From NCBI GenBank assembly GCA_003278765.1, contig QCDK01000006.1, forward strand, positions 1 through 64,000: a stretch of 64,000 nucleotides of DNA. Reading direction: 5' to 3'. Positions 43,106 through 53,802 of this stretch are shown in pieces; position 1 is the first letter of the stretch, and each line of letters begins with the position of its first letter. The stretch comes from Prochlorococcus sp. AG-355-G23. GTDB taxonomy: Bacteria > Cyanobacteriota > Cyanobacteriia > PCC-6307 > Cyanobiaceae. The position numbers were made by a program, and so were the translations under genes. The notes below the pieces were generated by a model. It searched no databases and had not been told where the DNA came from. It saw nothing but the letters and a program-made list of their open reading frames with translations.

Positions 43106-43267
43106 TCAAATAGGTTGCATTAAGCCACCACTTCCTGAATCAGAATCATCATCATCATTTTCTGTTTCTTCTCCAAATAATGCAAATATGCCTAATGCAA
43201 TTGATGAAAGAATAATTGATAAGGGTAAAATCGAAGTTTGGATTCCGACGTCTATATATTCACCCAT
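43106..43267 (-). CDS. Small membrane protein with acidic tail (MGEYIDVGIQTSILPLSIILSSIALGIFALFGEETENDDDDSDSGSGGLMQPI)
   Basis: 53 aa, ATG, read by eye. Confidence 0.65.
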   Translation of the reverse strand: MGEYIDVGIQTSILPLSIILSSIALGIFALFGEETENDDDDSDSGSGGLMQPI

Positions 43268-43345
43268 AAAATAAATAAATTTTTATAAACCTAACCGAAA
43301 TCAAACTGATTCGGGGATTTTAAATAATTATTTAATAATTTAATC

Positions 43346-46300
43346 TCATTTACTAAGTTCTTTATCAAAATTCTTTATTTCTCTTTCAAAAGACCCGAAC
43401 CACAACATTAGTTGATCAATTTGATTTTGAATTTCGGTTGCACCTAAGCCCCTTATAGTGATGATTGAAAATGGTTGGCCCTCATTAAAATTAAATTTAT
43501 TTTGAACACTACTTGCCAAAGAATTTTTAAGAATTTTAAAAGTAGAATTTTTTAATTTTGTCTCTATCAGGATGTTTGGCTTTTTGAGCTTGATCTTAGT
43601 AAAACCACATTTTTTAGCTAGTAATTTTATTTTCATTATCATAATTAAGGACTCAACAGGTTTGGGTAAGTTTCCATATCGATTAACCCAGTCTGTAGCT
43701 AATTCAGTTAATTCATCATTATTTGAACATTCAGTAACAGATTTGTACGCTTCAAGCTTCTCTTCTTTGTTTAATATCCATGTTGCAGGTATAAATGCAT
43801 TTATTGGTAGATCAATTTGAGTGTCGTTAACTTCAGGTATTTCTTGCCCGCTGAATTCTGAAATAGCCTCATGGAGCATTTCTATATATAAATCATATCC
43901 AATAGCATTAACCTTTCCACTTTGTTCTTCTCCTAGTAAACTACCAACACCTCTTATTTCCATATCTTTCATTGCAAGTTGGTATCCACTGCCTAGTTCT
44001 GAAAAGTCTTTTATCGCTTTCAATCTTTGTTTTGCAGCTTCATTAATTTTATTTATTTTTGGATAAAATAACCAAGCATGTGCTTGTACACCGCTTCTAC
44101 CTACTCTTCCTCTAAGTTGATAAAGTTGTGAAAGGCCAAATTTGTGAGAATCTTCAATAATGATTGTATTTACTTTAGGGATGTCTAATCCACTTTCAAT
44201 TATCGTTGTGCATATCATTAAATCTACTTCTCCATTATTAAAAGCAATCATTGCATTTTCAAGTTCTGTTTCGTTCATTTGTCCATGAGCAACAATAAAT
44301 TTTAAGCTGGGAAACATATTATTTAATTTGTTTACAGCTTGATCTATATCAGAAATTCTTGGAAGAACATAAAAAATTTGACCTCCCCTATCAAGTTCTT
44401 GATTAATTGCAGTTCTTATAACATCCATATCTATTTCAGATAAATATGTTTTTATTGATCTTCTTGATGGTGGAGGAGTATTTAGTAAGCTCATTTGTCT
44501 TAGTCCAGATAAGCTCATATAAAGAGTTCTTGGAATTGGAGTTGCCGAGAGAGTTAAAACATCTATGTTGGTTTTGATTTTTTTTATTTTCTCCTTTTGC
44601 CTTACTCCAAATCTTTGTTCTTCATCAATAACTAGTAGTCCTAAGTTTTTAATTTCTATTTGATTTCCTAAAATTTGGTGAGTTGCTACAACTAAATCAA
44701 TTTTGTTATTTTTCAAACCTGCATAGATTTCCTTTCTTTCATTAACAGTTTTGAATCTATTGAGTAATGATACTTTTATTGGGTAAGGTGAAAATCTATT
44801 ACTTATAGTCCTCCAATGTTGCTGAGCTAGGATTGTTGTAGGTGCTAGTAATATTACTTGTTTGCCTGATGTAATAGCCTTAAAAATAGCCCGAACAGCT
44901 ACTTCTGTTTTGCCAAATCCTACATCTCCACAAACTAACCTGTCCATTGGCTTTTCGCTTTCCATATCAGATTTTATTTCTTCTACAGCAGTAATTTGGT
45001 CAGGTGTTGGTTGATAAGGGAATGATTCCTCTAATTCATCTTGCCAAGGACCATCTTCTGGGTAAATGTAACCCTTTAATTTTTCTCTCTTTGCATAAAG
45101 TTTTAAAATATCGACAGCAACTTTTTTAATTTGTTTCTTATTTTTCTCTTTTATTTTTTCCCATTCTGTCCCTCCTAATTTATTTATTTTCGGCTTTATT
45201 TTTCCGCTTGATCTATATCTGTTAACACTACCAAGTTGATCAGCGGCAACACTTATCTTTCCATCTTGATACTGAATGACTAAATAATCTCTTGAATCTC
45301 CAGTTATATTTATTTTTTCTATTTTTAAAAATTTTCCTATTCCATGATTTTTATGAACTATAAAATCACCGGGACTAATCTTATTTACATTTATATTTGA
45401 ATTGACACTTCTTTTTTTTCTTCTTATGAATACATTATTAAAAAGAGATTGTTGTGAAAATAATTCTTTATCTGTTATCAGGACAACTTTCCATATCGGT
45501 AGATAAAACCCCTCGATTTCGTAATTGTTCTTATTTTTTAAAATTAGAGGAGTTGAATTATTAATTGACTTATATGCTTCATCAATATCATTAGGATTGT
45601 TTAAGAAGTTTGCATTACATTCGTGCTCAAAAAGTAAAGTCCTTGTTCTCAATGGTTGTGCTGATAATATCCATACTTTTTCATTATTTTTTACATTTTT
45701 ATTTATATCATTGGATAATTTCCCTACATTTTTCGAGTATGAATTTAATCTTTTATCGTTTAACAAAAATCTATTATCGATATTGATTTTAGATTCAAAT
45801 TCATAAAATTTTATTAAATTAAAATTTCCTATTGATTTTAATATTTCGTCAAACTTTAAATGCATATTAGGTTTGGCCTCTAAATTAATGTCATTATTTT
45901 TAAGGTTCTCATTTAATTCATAAGTACAATTATCAAAATTACTTTCTGAATCTAGATACCAATTATTTGCAAATTTTTTACAATCTTCTAATTCATCAAT
46001 TACAAGAATTGTTTCCCTATTTATAAAATCTATTATGTTTGAGGGTTCTTCTTCAATTATTCCTAAATAACGATCAAGATTATTTTTATTTATATCTTCT
46101 GAATTAAAAAGATTGTTCTTGGATAAATTATTTAACTTATCTTTTATTAGCAAATCAAATCCAGCCTGTATTATTTCAATATTATTTATACTTTCTAATG
46201 TTTTCTGTGTATGGGGATCATATTCTCTTATTTTCTCAATGACATTATCAAAAAATTCTAATCTTATAGGAAACTCATTATTTACAGGATAAATATCTAT

Positions 46301-46849
46301 TATTTCCCCTCGCCTACTCCAGAATCCTTCAGTTGAAGTTACATTATCCTTTATGTAGCCCAACAAAGTAAGTTTATTTGCTAATTCTTGAATCTCTATT
46401 TGTACTCCTTTTTGCAAATCTAATTTGTTTTCAATTAATAGGTTTTTATTTATTAGATGAGGTTGTAGTGATCTCTCAGTTGATATAACAATATTAAGTT
46501 CATTTTTCTCTTTTTTTATTAATTTGGATAAAACAGTAAGCTGACTAAATTCAATCTCTTTGGATTTATTAATTGATGAGTATGGTAGATGTTCTGTTGG
46601 AGGATAATATAAAACTGCTTTATCATTTATACTTTCAAAATAACCAATCCATTTGTAGGCAATTTCTACATTAGGACAAATTAATAATATATTTTTTTCC
46701 TCTTTTTTTGCGATGCTATCTAATATTATTGATTTTGCATATCTACTTGAACCAACAATATTTAATTCATTATTTTTTGAAATTCTTTTTATTAATTCAG
46801 AAGTAATTTGTGAGTTCGAAATATAATCAACTAAAGTATTTAAACTCAT
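43346..46849 (-). CDS. mfd: Transcription-repair coupling factor
   Basis: 1167 aa; RNAP-interaction domain, VCGDVGFGKTEVAVRA, LLVIDEEQRFG. Confidence 0.97.
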   Translation of the reverse strand: MSLNTLVDYISNSQITSELIKRISKNNELNIVGSSRYAKSIILDSIAKKEEKNILLICPNVEIAYKWIGYFESINDKAVLYYPPTEHLPYSSINKSKEIEFSQLTVLSKLIKKEKNELNIVISTERSLQPHLINKNLLIENKLDLQKGVQIEIQELANKLTLLGYIKDNVTSTEGFWSRRGEIIDIYPVNNEFPIRLEFFDNVIEKIREYDPHTQKTLESINNIEIIQAGFDLLIKDKLNNLSKNNLFNSEDINKNNLDRYLGIIEEEPSNIIDFINRETILVIDELEDCKKFANNWYLDSESNFDNCTYELNENLKNNDINLEAKPNMHLKFDEILKSIGNFNLIKFYEFESKINIDNRFLLNDKRLNSYSKNVGKLSNDINKNVKNNEKVWILSAQPLRTRTLLFEHECNANFLNNPNDIDEAYKSINNSTPLILKNKNNYEIEGFYLPIWKVVLITDKELFSQQSLFNNVFIRRKKRSVNSNINVNKISPGDFIVHKNHGIGKFLKIEKINITGDSRDYLVIQYQDGKISVAADQLGSVNRYRSSGKIKPKINKLGGTEWEKIKEKNKKQIKKVAVDILKLYAKREKLKGYIYPEDGPWQDELEESFPYQPTPDQITAVEEIKSDMESEKPMDRLVCGDVGFGKTEVAVRAIFKAITSGKQVILLAPTTILAQQHWRTISNRFSPYPIKVSLLNRFKTVNERKEIYAGLKNNKIDLVVATHQILGNQIEIKNLGLLVIDEEQRFGVRQKEKIKKIKTNIDVLTLSATPIPRTLYMSLSGLRQMSLLNTPPPSRRSIKTYLSEIDMDVIRTAINQELDRGGQIFYVLPRISDIDQAVNKLNNMFPSLKFIVAHGQMNETELENAMIAFNNGEVDLMICTTIIESGLDIPKVNTIIIEDSHKFGLSQLYQLRGRVGRSGVQAHAWLFYPKINKINEAAKQRLKAIKDFSELGSGYQLAMKDMEIRGVGSLLGEEQSGKVNAIGYDLYIEMLHEAISEFSGQEIPEVNDTQIDLPINAFIPATWILNKEEKLEAYKSVTECSNNDELTELATDWVNRYGNLPKPVESLIMIMKIKLLAKKCGFTKIKLKKPNILIETKLKNSTFKILKNSLASSVQNKFNFNEGQPFSIITIRGLGATEIQNQIDQLMLWFGSFEREIKNFDKELSK

Positions 46850-46920
46850 TTATAACAATCAATCTTGATTACAAATATCCGATACATTATATTAGATTTT
46901 ATACTGATTGTGAATAATAT

Positions 46921-47634
46921 TTGATGGATTCCGCCGCAATAAATTCTTTTATACCCACACTAGATCAGGTAGACAGTTGGTACGAAATCTTTACACTTTT
47001 ACCAATATTAATTGCTCTAGAATTATTATTATCTGCAGACAATGCTGTAGCACTAGCTTCTCTTACTAAATCCCTCGATAGTTCAGAATTAAGGTCAAGA
47101 GCCTTAAATATTGGCATAACAATATCTTTATTATTTAGAATTATTCTAATCATATTATCTAATGTTCTTCTAAAGTTTATTCTTATTAGAGTTTTTGCTG
47201 GTTTTTATTTAATTTATTTATTCTTCTCTAATGTTTTTTTAAATTCAGCTATAGAAAAAACTGAAAATGGTACAGAAAATAATAAAAATAATTTTAGGTT
47301 TTTAAGGGTTGTAGCGCTTCTTTCAATTACTGATTTTGCTTTTTCCATAGACAGTATCACTACTGCAGTAGCTATAAGTGATCAATACATATTAATTATA
47401 TTTGGAGCAGTGATTGGAGTATTAGCCCTAAGATTTACATCGGGGATTTTTCTAAAACTTCTGGATATATTTTCTAGATTAGAAACAGCCGGTTACGTAG
47501 CAATTTTAATAGTTGGGATTAAACTTTTACTAAATACGTTAATTAAAGAATCTATTCTTCCAGACTATTATTTTTATTTTTTGATTCTTTTTGCTTTCAT
47601 TTGGGGGTTCTCTAAAAAAGAATCTAAAATTTAA
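46921..47634 (+). CDS. TerC-family membrane protein
   Basis: LELLLSADNAVALASL and ITDFAFSIDSITTAVAIS. Confidence 0.88.
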   Translation: MMDSAAINSFIPTLDQVDSWYEIFTLLPILIALELLLSADNAVALASLTKSLDSSELRSRALNIGITISLLFRIILIILSNVLLKFILIRVFAGFYLIYLFFSNVFLNSAIEKTENGTENNKNNFRFLRVVALLSITDFAFSIDSITTAVAISDQYILIIFGAVIGVLALRFTSGIFLKLLDIFSRLETAGYVAILIVGIKLLLNTLIKESILPDYYFYFLILFAFIWGFSKKESKI

Positions 47635-48617
47635 TCTGAGAGATATTCACCTGCTGATGGCTTTAACTGTTGAATCAATTGCTTTTTGCTAGAAATGTTT
47701 TTGCCTTCAAGTTTTGCTTCTAACAAAATAATCGGATCAGTTTTAGTTGAAATTATAATTCCTTCATTTTCTATTACAGCAAGAATAATACCTGGTCTTG
47801 AATAATTGCTCATGAAAAGGTGTTTTTCATTTTTAATTACATCACTAGTCAAAACTTTGATTTTAAGTATTTTAAGGTTCTTACCTCTAAAATTTGTATT
47901 TGTTCGTGGGTATAATCCTTTTATTTTTTGAGAAATTTTAATTGCCTCATTATCCCAATCAAGTTTAAAGTCTGATTTTTCAATCATTCTTGCGTAAGTA
48001 ATTTCTCTTCCAAGGTTATTTTGATTTATTAATTGAGGATTAGTATTTTTATTAATATTTTCTTCGATTATAGATGTAGCATTTAAAAATAATTTTGCCG
48101 ATAAAATACTAAGTTTTTCCGATAAAGTATTTAAATTATCGTTATTATTAATTTTAATTTTTTCTTCCAACAATATGTCGCCAGTATCTAGTCCCTCGTT
48201 CATTTTCATAATTCCTACGCCAGTAAATTCATCGCCTCTTATTAGGGACCATTGAATTGGGGCGGCACCACGCCATCTTGGCAGTAATGAAGCATGTGCG
48301 TTCCAACAACCAAATTTTGGGATTTCCAATATCTCTTTGGGTAAAATTTTCCCGTAAGCTATAACAATAAATAAATCACAAGAAAGTGATTTAAGTTCAT
48401 TTATAAAATCTATATTGTCCCTGATTTTTTCTGGAGTATAAATTTTTATAGATTCTTTCTCAGCAATGCTTTTTACAGGTGAGGCTATTAATTTATTTCC
48501 TCTAGATCTCTTCTTATCCGGTTGGCTAACTACTGCAATTACCTCGTGCTTAGATTTAATAAAAATATCAAGACTAGGAATTGAATACTCAGGTGTTCCC
48601 CAGAATATAATTCTCAC
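47631..48617 (-). CDS. fmt: Methionyl-tRNA formyltransferase
   Basis: FWGTPEYSIPSL, HASLLPRWRGAAPIQWSLIRGDEFTGV. Confidence 0.97.
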   Translation of the reverse strand: MRIIFWGTPEYSIPSLDIFIKSKHEVIAVVSQPDKKRSRGNKLIASPVKSIAEKESIKIYTPEKIRDNIDFINELKSLSCDLFIVIAYGKILPKEILEIPKFGCWNAHASLLPRWRGAAPIQWSLIRGDEFTGVGIMKMNEGLDTGDILLEEKIKINNNDNLNTLSEKLSILSAKLFLNATSIIEENINKNTNPQLINQNNLGREITYARMIEKSDFKLDWDNEAIKISQKIKGLYPRTNTNFRGKNLKILKIKVLTSDVIKNEKHLFMSNYSRPGIILAVIENEGIIISTKTDPIILLEAKLEGKNISSKKQLIQQLKPSAGEYLSD

Positions 48618-49966
48618 GCGTCACCAGTTATTGATAATTCATCTACCCATATATGTGGAGAAATTCCACTTGTTGTTACCTCCTGGCTTGATTCGATATT
48701 TACTATATTTTTCAAAAGATATTTGATATCCCCTGCTACGGTGGCAGATTCTATTGAGATTTTTTTTCCGTTTTTGTAGAGCCATCCATCAAATGGAAGA
48801 GAAAATGAACCTTGACTTGCTCTGACACCTGCATGGATTGCATTTAACTCTTCTATATAAACAAATTCTCCCTCATAAGTAGAGTGATCTAGTGATGTTT
48901 TTAAATCAAAGTTTTCATCTGATTTTTCAACTATGATCCAATCAGGAGATACTGAGACTTTTGATCCTAGTCCAGCGTGGCCAGTGGGAGTCGTTTTAAA
49001 TATTCTTGCAGTTGATTCAGAATGTATAAAATTTTCAATTCTCCCTCTGTTAATTAGACATAGTCTTTTGGTTGGGGTTCCCTCTCCATCAAATGGTGTT
49101 GAAGAAATATTCTTTTCGTGAAGGCCATCATCATAAATATTAAGTGCTTCTGTAGATAGTTTCTCTCCAATTGAATTTTTATTAGATAAGCTCACTCCAT
49201 CTATTATGCTTCTAGCATTGAACATTGAGCTAAAGGCGTTAATGATAGTTAAAAAAGACTCTGGGGAAAAACATATTAAATATTTATCAGTTTTAATAGA
49301 TGAATAATTTAAATGAGAAATTGTTTTATTTGAAGCCTCTTTAATACACGACTCTATATCTATATCATCAGCTCCATATCCAAGTTTTACGGAACCTGAA
49401 CTACGAGGCTTCTTATTTTTCTCTTCTGCTCTTGCATATAAATATAGTGCTGCTTGACTTTTGGAATAACTTCGAAAGGCACCCTCACTATTTGCATAAA
49501 CTCTCTCAAAGAAACTCTCAGATAAACCATTATATGGAACAGATTTTATGGATTCATGACTTTCTAATAGTTTTACTTCCGCTTCTCTTAAAACTGTAAG
49601 TAATTTTTTTATTCCAACAGGATTTCTTTTTTTAACTTCTTTAACTTTAATAGGATCCTTCGCTAGTGGTGAAAATTCTGTAGATTCATTCTTATTGCCG
49701 AAATCAGAAGCTATATTTGCTTGCTTAAGAGCCTTTTTAATACCAGATTCACTAATGTCACTTGTTGTAGTAATACCAACTAGATTAGATTGATTCCAAA
49801 CTCTTATAGTTAAAATTTGTTTTTGTGATGCCTTAAGTTGTTTAGCCTCTCCTTTATCAACTTGTACAGAATAATCATTAGAAAAACTTGCTCCATAATC
49901 CCATTTTTTAAGATTTAGGAAATCTGCAGCTTTGGAGATTTGAGTTGTGATTTCTCTTGAATTCAT
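48614..49966 (-). CDS. TldD/PmbA family protein (PmbA/TldE-like)
   Basis: No HExxxH, TldE-type; adjacent to TldD. Confidence 0.88.
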   Translation of the reverse strand: MNSREITTQISKAADFLNLKKWDYGASFSNDYSVQVDKGEAKQLKASQKQILTIRVWNQSNLVGITTTSDISESGIKKALKQANIASDFGNKNESTEFSPLAKDPIKVKEVKKRNPVGIKKLLTVLREAEVKLLESHESIKSVPYNGLSESFFERVYANSEGAFRSYSKSQAALYLYARAEEKNKKPRSSGSVKLGYGADDIDIESCIKEASNKTISHLNYSSIKTDKYLICFSPESFLTIINAFSSMFNARSIIDGVSLSNKNSIGEKLSTEALNIYDDGLHEKNISSTPFDGEGTPTKRLCLINRGRIENFIHSESTARIFKTTPTGHAGLGSKVSVSPDWIIVEKSDENFDLKTSLDHSTYEGEFVYIEELNAIHAGVRASQGSFSLPFDGWLYKNGKKISIESATVAGDIKYLLKNIVNIESSQEVTTSGISPHIWVDELSITGDA

Positions 49967-49969
49967 ATC

Positions 49970-51391
49970 TTATCTTCCGCCAACAGTGATTGAATCAACC
50001 TTAATATGAGGTTGTCCAACAGTTACGTTGACACTTCCACTAATGGATCCACAGAATCCTGGAGCCAATTCTAGATCATTTCCGCACATTGATATTTTCG
50101 GCATAACTTCTTTAGCTTCACCGATTAATGTTGCTCCCTTTACTGGACTAGTTAATTTCCCATTTTTAATAAGATATCCCTCTTCAACCGCAAAATTAAA
50201 TTGTCCTGTAGCACCTACACTGCCACCACCCATTGATTTGCAGTAAAGACCTTCACTAATACTATTGATTAAATCCTCTTTAGAGTACTCACCTTTAGCT
50301 ATATAAGTATTTCTCATTCTTGAAGCTGCAGCAAAAGAATAATTTTGTCTTCTCCCACTTCCTGTTCTTTTATGGCCAGTTCTTAATTCACCTGCCCTGT
50401 CGGATATGAATTTTTTTAAAATTCCATCTTTTATAAGAACTGATTTTTCGGGTTCCATACCTTCATCATCTACTGATAATGAACCGAAGGATCCTTCTGA
50501 TATCCCTTCATCTATTGCTGTTACAGATTCATGTGCAATTTTTTCATTCAATTTATTCTCAAATGGTGTTGTTCCTCTCTCTATTTGAGTAGTTTCAAGT
50601 AAATGACCACAGGCTTCATGGAATATAACGCCACCAAATTTATTAGCTAATACAACAGGCATTTGTCCTGCATCAACATAATCTGCATACAACATGTTCA
50701 TTGAACTTTCAAACACATCATTAGCTGCTTTTTCGTGATCCCATAATCTAAATTCATTAGGCATTCCTGACGATCCAAATCTTCTACTTCCACTAGATCT
50801 ATATTGGGCATCACTTGCAATTACGTTGAGACCAACTGTTTGATGCAATCTAATATCTGAGACATAGGTTCCGTCACTGGAGGCTATAATTACTTCTTGA
50901 AGATTTCTTGAGTAACTTCCTTTCCTAGTTATTATTTTATTATTTTTTTTTAAAGACTTTGTGCTAACTAGTAGTTTTTCACTTATCTCATGAATAGATG
51001 GGACTTCATTAATCCATTTTTTCTTGGATAAACTATAGTCCCTATGTTTATTTAAACCGTTAAATAGTTCTCTTTTGTTGTCTGTTATGTCTAACATCTC
51101 AATAGCCTGAGATACCGATCTCATCAAGCCATGCTTTGTTAAATCATTTGTACTTACAAATCCATCCTTTTTTCCCTTGAAGATTCTAATGCCAGCACCC
51201 CTTCCAAATGATGGACTTACACTTGTAATAAAATCTTCTTCTGCTAACACGCTTGAGTTGTCAGTATTCTCTATAAATATTTCTACAAAATCAGCACCAA
51301 GTCCAATTGCGTAGAAAATGATTTCTTCTAATAAATCTTTATTGCAACTACCAAAAACGATTTCATTTGATTTGATTTGTGACGAAAGCAT
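49970..51391 (-). CDS. tldD: TldD metalloprotease-like protein
   Basis: GGVIFHEACGHLLETTQIERG. Confidence 0.92.
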   Translation of the reverse strand: MLSSQIKSNEIVFGSCNKDLLEEIIFYAIGLGADFVEIFIENTDNSSVLAEEDFITSVSPSFGRGAGIRIFKGKKDGFVSTNDLTKHGLMRSVSQAIEMLDITDNKRELFNGLNKHRDYSLSKKKWINEVPSIHEISEKLLVSTKSLKKNNKIITRKGSYSRNLQEVIIASSDGTYVSDIRLHQTVGLNVIASDAQYRSSGSRRFGSSGMPNEFRLWDHEKAANDVFESSMNMLYADYVDAGQMPVVLANKFGGVIFHEACGHLLETTQIERGTTPFENKLNEKIAHESVTAIDEGISEGSFGSLSVDDEGMEPEKSVLIKDGILKKFISDRAGELRTGHKRTGSGRRQNYSFAAASRMRNTYIAKGEYSKEDLINSISEGLYCKSMGGGSVGATGQFNFAVEEGYLIKNGKLTSPVKGATLIGEAKEVMPKISMCGNDLELAPGFCGSISGSVNVTVGQPHIKVDSITVGGR

Positions 51392-51422
51392 ATGAGTCTA
51401 TAAATCTTCTCTGTATTAAAGA

Positions 51423-52595
51423 TTATCTAATCGAAGGTTGGAAATCTTTGCTATCAAGAGGTTTTAATAAGTATAGTCTTAATAACTGGTAACCGTTTGA
51501 TAAATATTTAGGTAATTTTTTAAATGTTTTAGATACTTTATTCCCATCACTGTTTGCAATATCAAAAAGAATCTTATTATTCTCTACTATTTTATCTAAT
51601 CTTCCATAAAAAGATTTATCATAAACGTCCATTACTACAGGGAAAACTCTAGCTGCAGTTTCATTGGTTTTATTAATAACAAACTGGTCGTAATCTCTGG
51701 CATCTAATCCTAAAGAACTGTAGAAATCTTTTTTAATTCCCAAATCCCTTGCATACATAGTTGCAAATACAGCTAATAGAAAGAACCTTGACCATAACTT
51801 GGATGTTAATGGAAGATTATTCAAGAAATATCTAAACCTATGGAAGTAGTCGAATAATGGGTGTGTAAAAGTAGAGCCGCCAATGGTAATTTTTTGACTT
51901 AATGATTTAACAGTGCGTGGCTGTGCTTTCATTAATGCGTCAAAGAAATCCCCATGTCTATTTTCATCTTGACACCAATTTTCAAAGTAATTAAAAAGTG
52001 GAAAAATTTTGCTATCAGGGTTCTTTTCGAGATGCCTATAAATTGCTATGTATCTCCAATAACCTATTTTTTCGGATAAATAAGTAGCGTAAAAAATACT
52101 TCTTGGAGGGAAATAAGTGTAATCTTTATTGGCTGTTAAAAAACCTAAATCTAACTGAAGTCCAAAGTCACTCATTGATTTATTTAAAAAACCTGCATGC
52201 CTTGCTTCATCTCTGGCCATATGAGCAAAACATTCAGCAAGTAGGGGGTTTTTGACTTTAATTCTCTTACTAAGTTCCTTGTAAAGTAAAAAACCTGAAA
52301 ATTCTGATGTACAACTTCCCTCGAGAAAATCAACAAAAAGCTCTCTTGTCTCAGGATCTAATTTTTCTGCAGCGCCTTCAAATTCACTATTTCTTACAAA
52401 ATGATGTCTATTGTAATCTTTCCTAAATTCCTCACAAATAGCTTCCAATTCCTCTTCGTTTATTGATAAATCCATATTTTCCATAGCCTCAAAGTCTGTT
52501 GTATAGAATCTCGGGGACAAAATTGTTTCTTTTGCTGGTATCTTTCCATTATTAATATCTTTTTTATTTTTTGATTCAACAGTTGATTGAGCCAT
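51423..52595 (-). CDS. acsF: Mg-protoporphyrin IX monomethyl ester (oxidative) cyclase
   Basis: Diiron motifs [42 protein letters not shown]. Confidence 0.96.
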   Translation of the reverse strand: MAQSTVESKNKKDINNGKIPAKETILSPRFYTTDFEAMENMDLSINEEELEAICEEFRKDYNRHHFVRNSEFEGAAEKLDPETRELFVDFLEGSCTSEFSGFLLYKELSKRIKVKNPLLAECFAHMARDEARHAGFLNKSMSDFGLQLDLGFLTANKDYTYFPPRSIFYATYLSEKIGYWRYIAIYRHLEKNPDSKIFPLFNYFENWCQDENRHGDFFDALMKAQPRTVKSLSQKITIGGSTFTHPLFDYFHRFRYFLNNLPLTSKLWSRFFLLAVFATMYARDLGIKKDFYSSLGLDARDYDQFVINKTNETAARVFPVVMDVYDKSFYGRLDKIVENNKILFDIANSDGNKVSKTFKKLPKYLSNGYQLLRLYLLKPLDSKDFQPSIR

Positions 52596-52674
52596 TTTTA
52601 TTCGGTTTATTAATACTATTATTTACTATGATTTGTATTTTCGAGGGAAAAGTTAACTTGGTGTTATTGTTTTT

Positions 52675-53241
52675 CTAATTAACTCCTATTAACTTTTGCC
52701 CATTCAATCTTTGAAGTACTCTTGAAATTATTAATTTTAGGGTAATTCTTTTTTCGTCAATAAGAAAGGATTCAATAATACTGGGTTGTTGATTAGGTTT
52801 TGATAAAGAAATACTTTTTAATGAACTAATGTCATCCTTCTCAAAGGATAACCAGAAGTTACATGTATCTTTAATTTCACAATTTATTACCCAACATTTA
52901 TCTCCAGCGATAGGTCTATTTGTGTTAGTGAGGTTAATATTGTTTATTTCTAATCCTCTTTGGTTAATTTCCTCAGTAAGTGAAGGAATTAGGTGCATGT
53001 TAATAAATTCTTGGAAAGGCTTTTTCTCTACTGGGAGTTCTTTTTTTGGTTTTGTTATGGGTTTTTCGGGAGTATTAATTTCATTTTGCATAACAACTTT
53101 AGTAGCAGAATCACCATTATTTATATCCATGTTGATAACTTTTTGTGATTTAGGTTCTTTTATTTCCTCAGAGTTTGATTTAGTAGTGTTGTCAGATATT
53201 TCTTTATTAGCTTCATTATTTTTGTCTAAATTTTCTTCCAT
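52675..53241 (-). CDS. DUF2996-like protein with Lys/Glu-rich N-terminus
   Basis: KPFQEFINMHLIPSL…AGDKCWVINCEI…TCNFWLSFEKDDISSLKSIS. Confidence 0.8.
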   Translation of the reverse strand: MEENLDKNNEANKEISDNTTKSNSEEIKEPKSQKVINMDINNGDSATKVVMQNEINTPEKPITKPKKELPVEKKPFQEFINMHLIPSLTEEINQRGLEINNINLTNTNRPIAGDKCWVINCEIKDTCNFWLSFEKDDISSLKSISLSKPNQQPSIIESFLIDEKRITLKLIISRVLQRLNGQKLIGVN

Positions 53242-53296
53242 AAAAAAAACTATTTATTCCATTATAAATTAAAAAAACATTTTTTAATTATTTTTT

Positions 53297-53740
53297 CTAC
53301 CAATCATTATCAGCACTATCCCAGTCATCTTTAATATCCTGATTTGAATAACTTTGATCTTTTTTAAAATTATTATCATTCATATTTTTAATTACTCTGT
53401 AATTAACAGAAATCGTTGGTTGAGTTTCTCTAATATCCCTTTGTGGAGGCATCTCAACGTTTGGTTTCATTTCTTCCTCATTATTATTAGATACAAAATC
53501 ATCTTCCACATTTTCGAAAGTTTTTTTTCTGAAACTAGTACTAGCAATTGTTGTATTCAATAAAGTGCTTACAAATAAACCAGAAAAAAAAGAAATACTT
53601 ATCAACTTACCTATACTTACTTCTTGAAGAGTCCATTTAAAGTATCTAAATGAAGTCTTCTGATTATTATTTGTATATAATAAAATTTGAAAAATAATTA
53701 TTAAAAAAAGAGTTAAAAAAAAATACTTTTTCTTAAACAT
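53297..53740 (-). CDS. Hypothetical membrane protein with disordered C-terminus
   Basis: Two TMs; DDWDSADNDW tail. Confidence 0.65.
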   Translation of the reverse strand: MFKKKYFFLTLFLIIIFQILLYTNNNQKTSFRYFKWTLQEVSIGKLISISFFSGLFVSTLLNTTIASTSFRKKTFENVEDDFVSNNNEEEMKPNVEMPPQRDIRETQPTISVNYRVIKNMNDNNFKKDQSYSNQDIKDDWDSADNDW

Positions 53741-53802
53741 AATTATAAAAAGTTATCTTAAAGTTTTTGGGTTAATATTTCCATAATATATTTTGTGAAA
53801 AT

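Noticed and set aside
43572-45806. Plus-strand ORFs inside mfd (43572, 43821, 45525)
   Set aside because: Antisense to a clear full-length mfd; low-complexity hydrophobic translations.
49970-51391. TldD as a possible pseudoenzyme like the FtsH/RNB cases
   Set aside because: HEACGH metal motif is intact, and TldE lacking it is the normal family arrangement.
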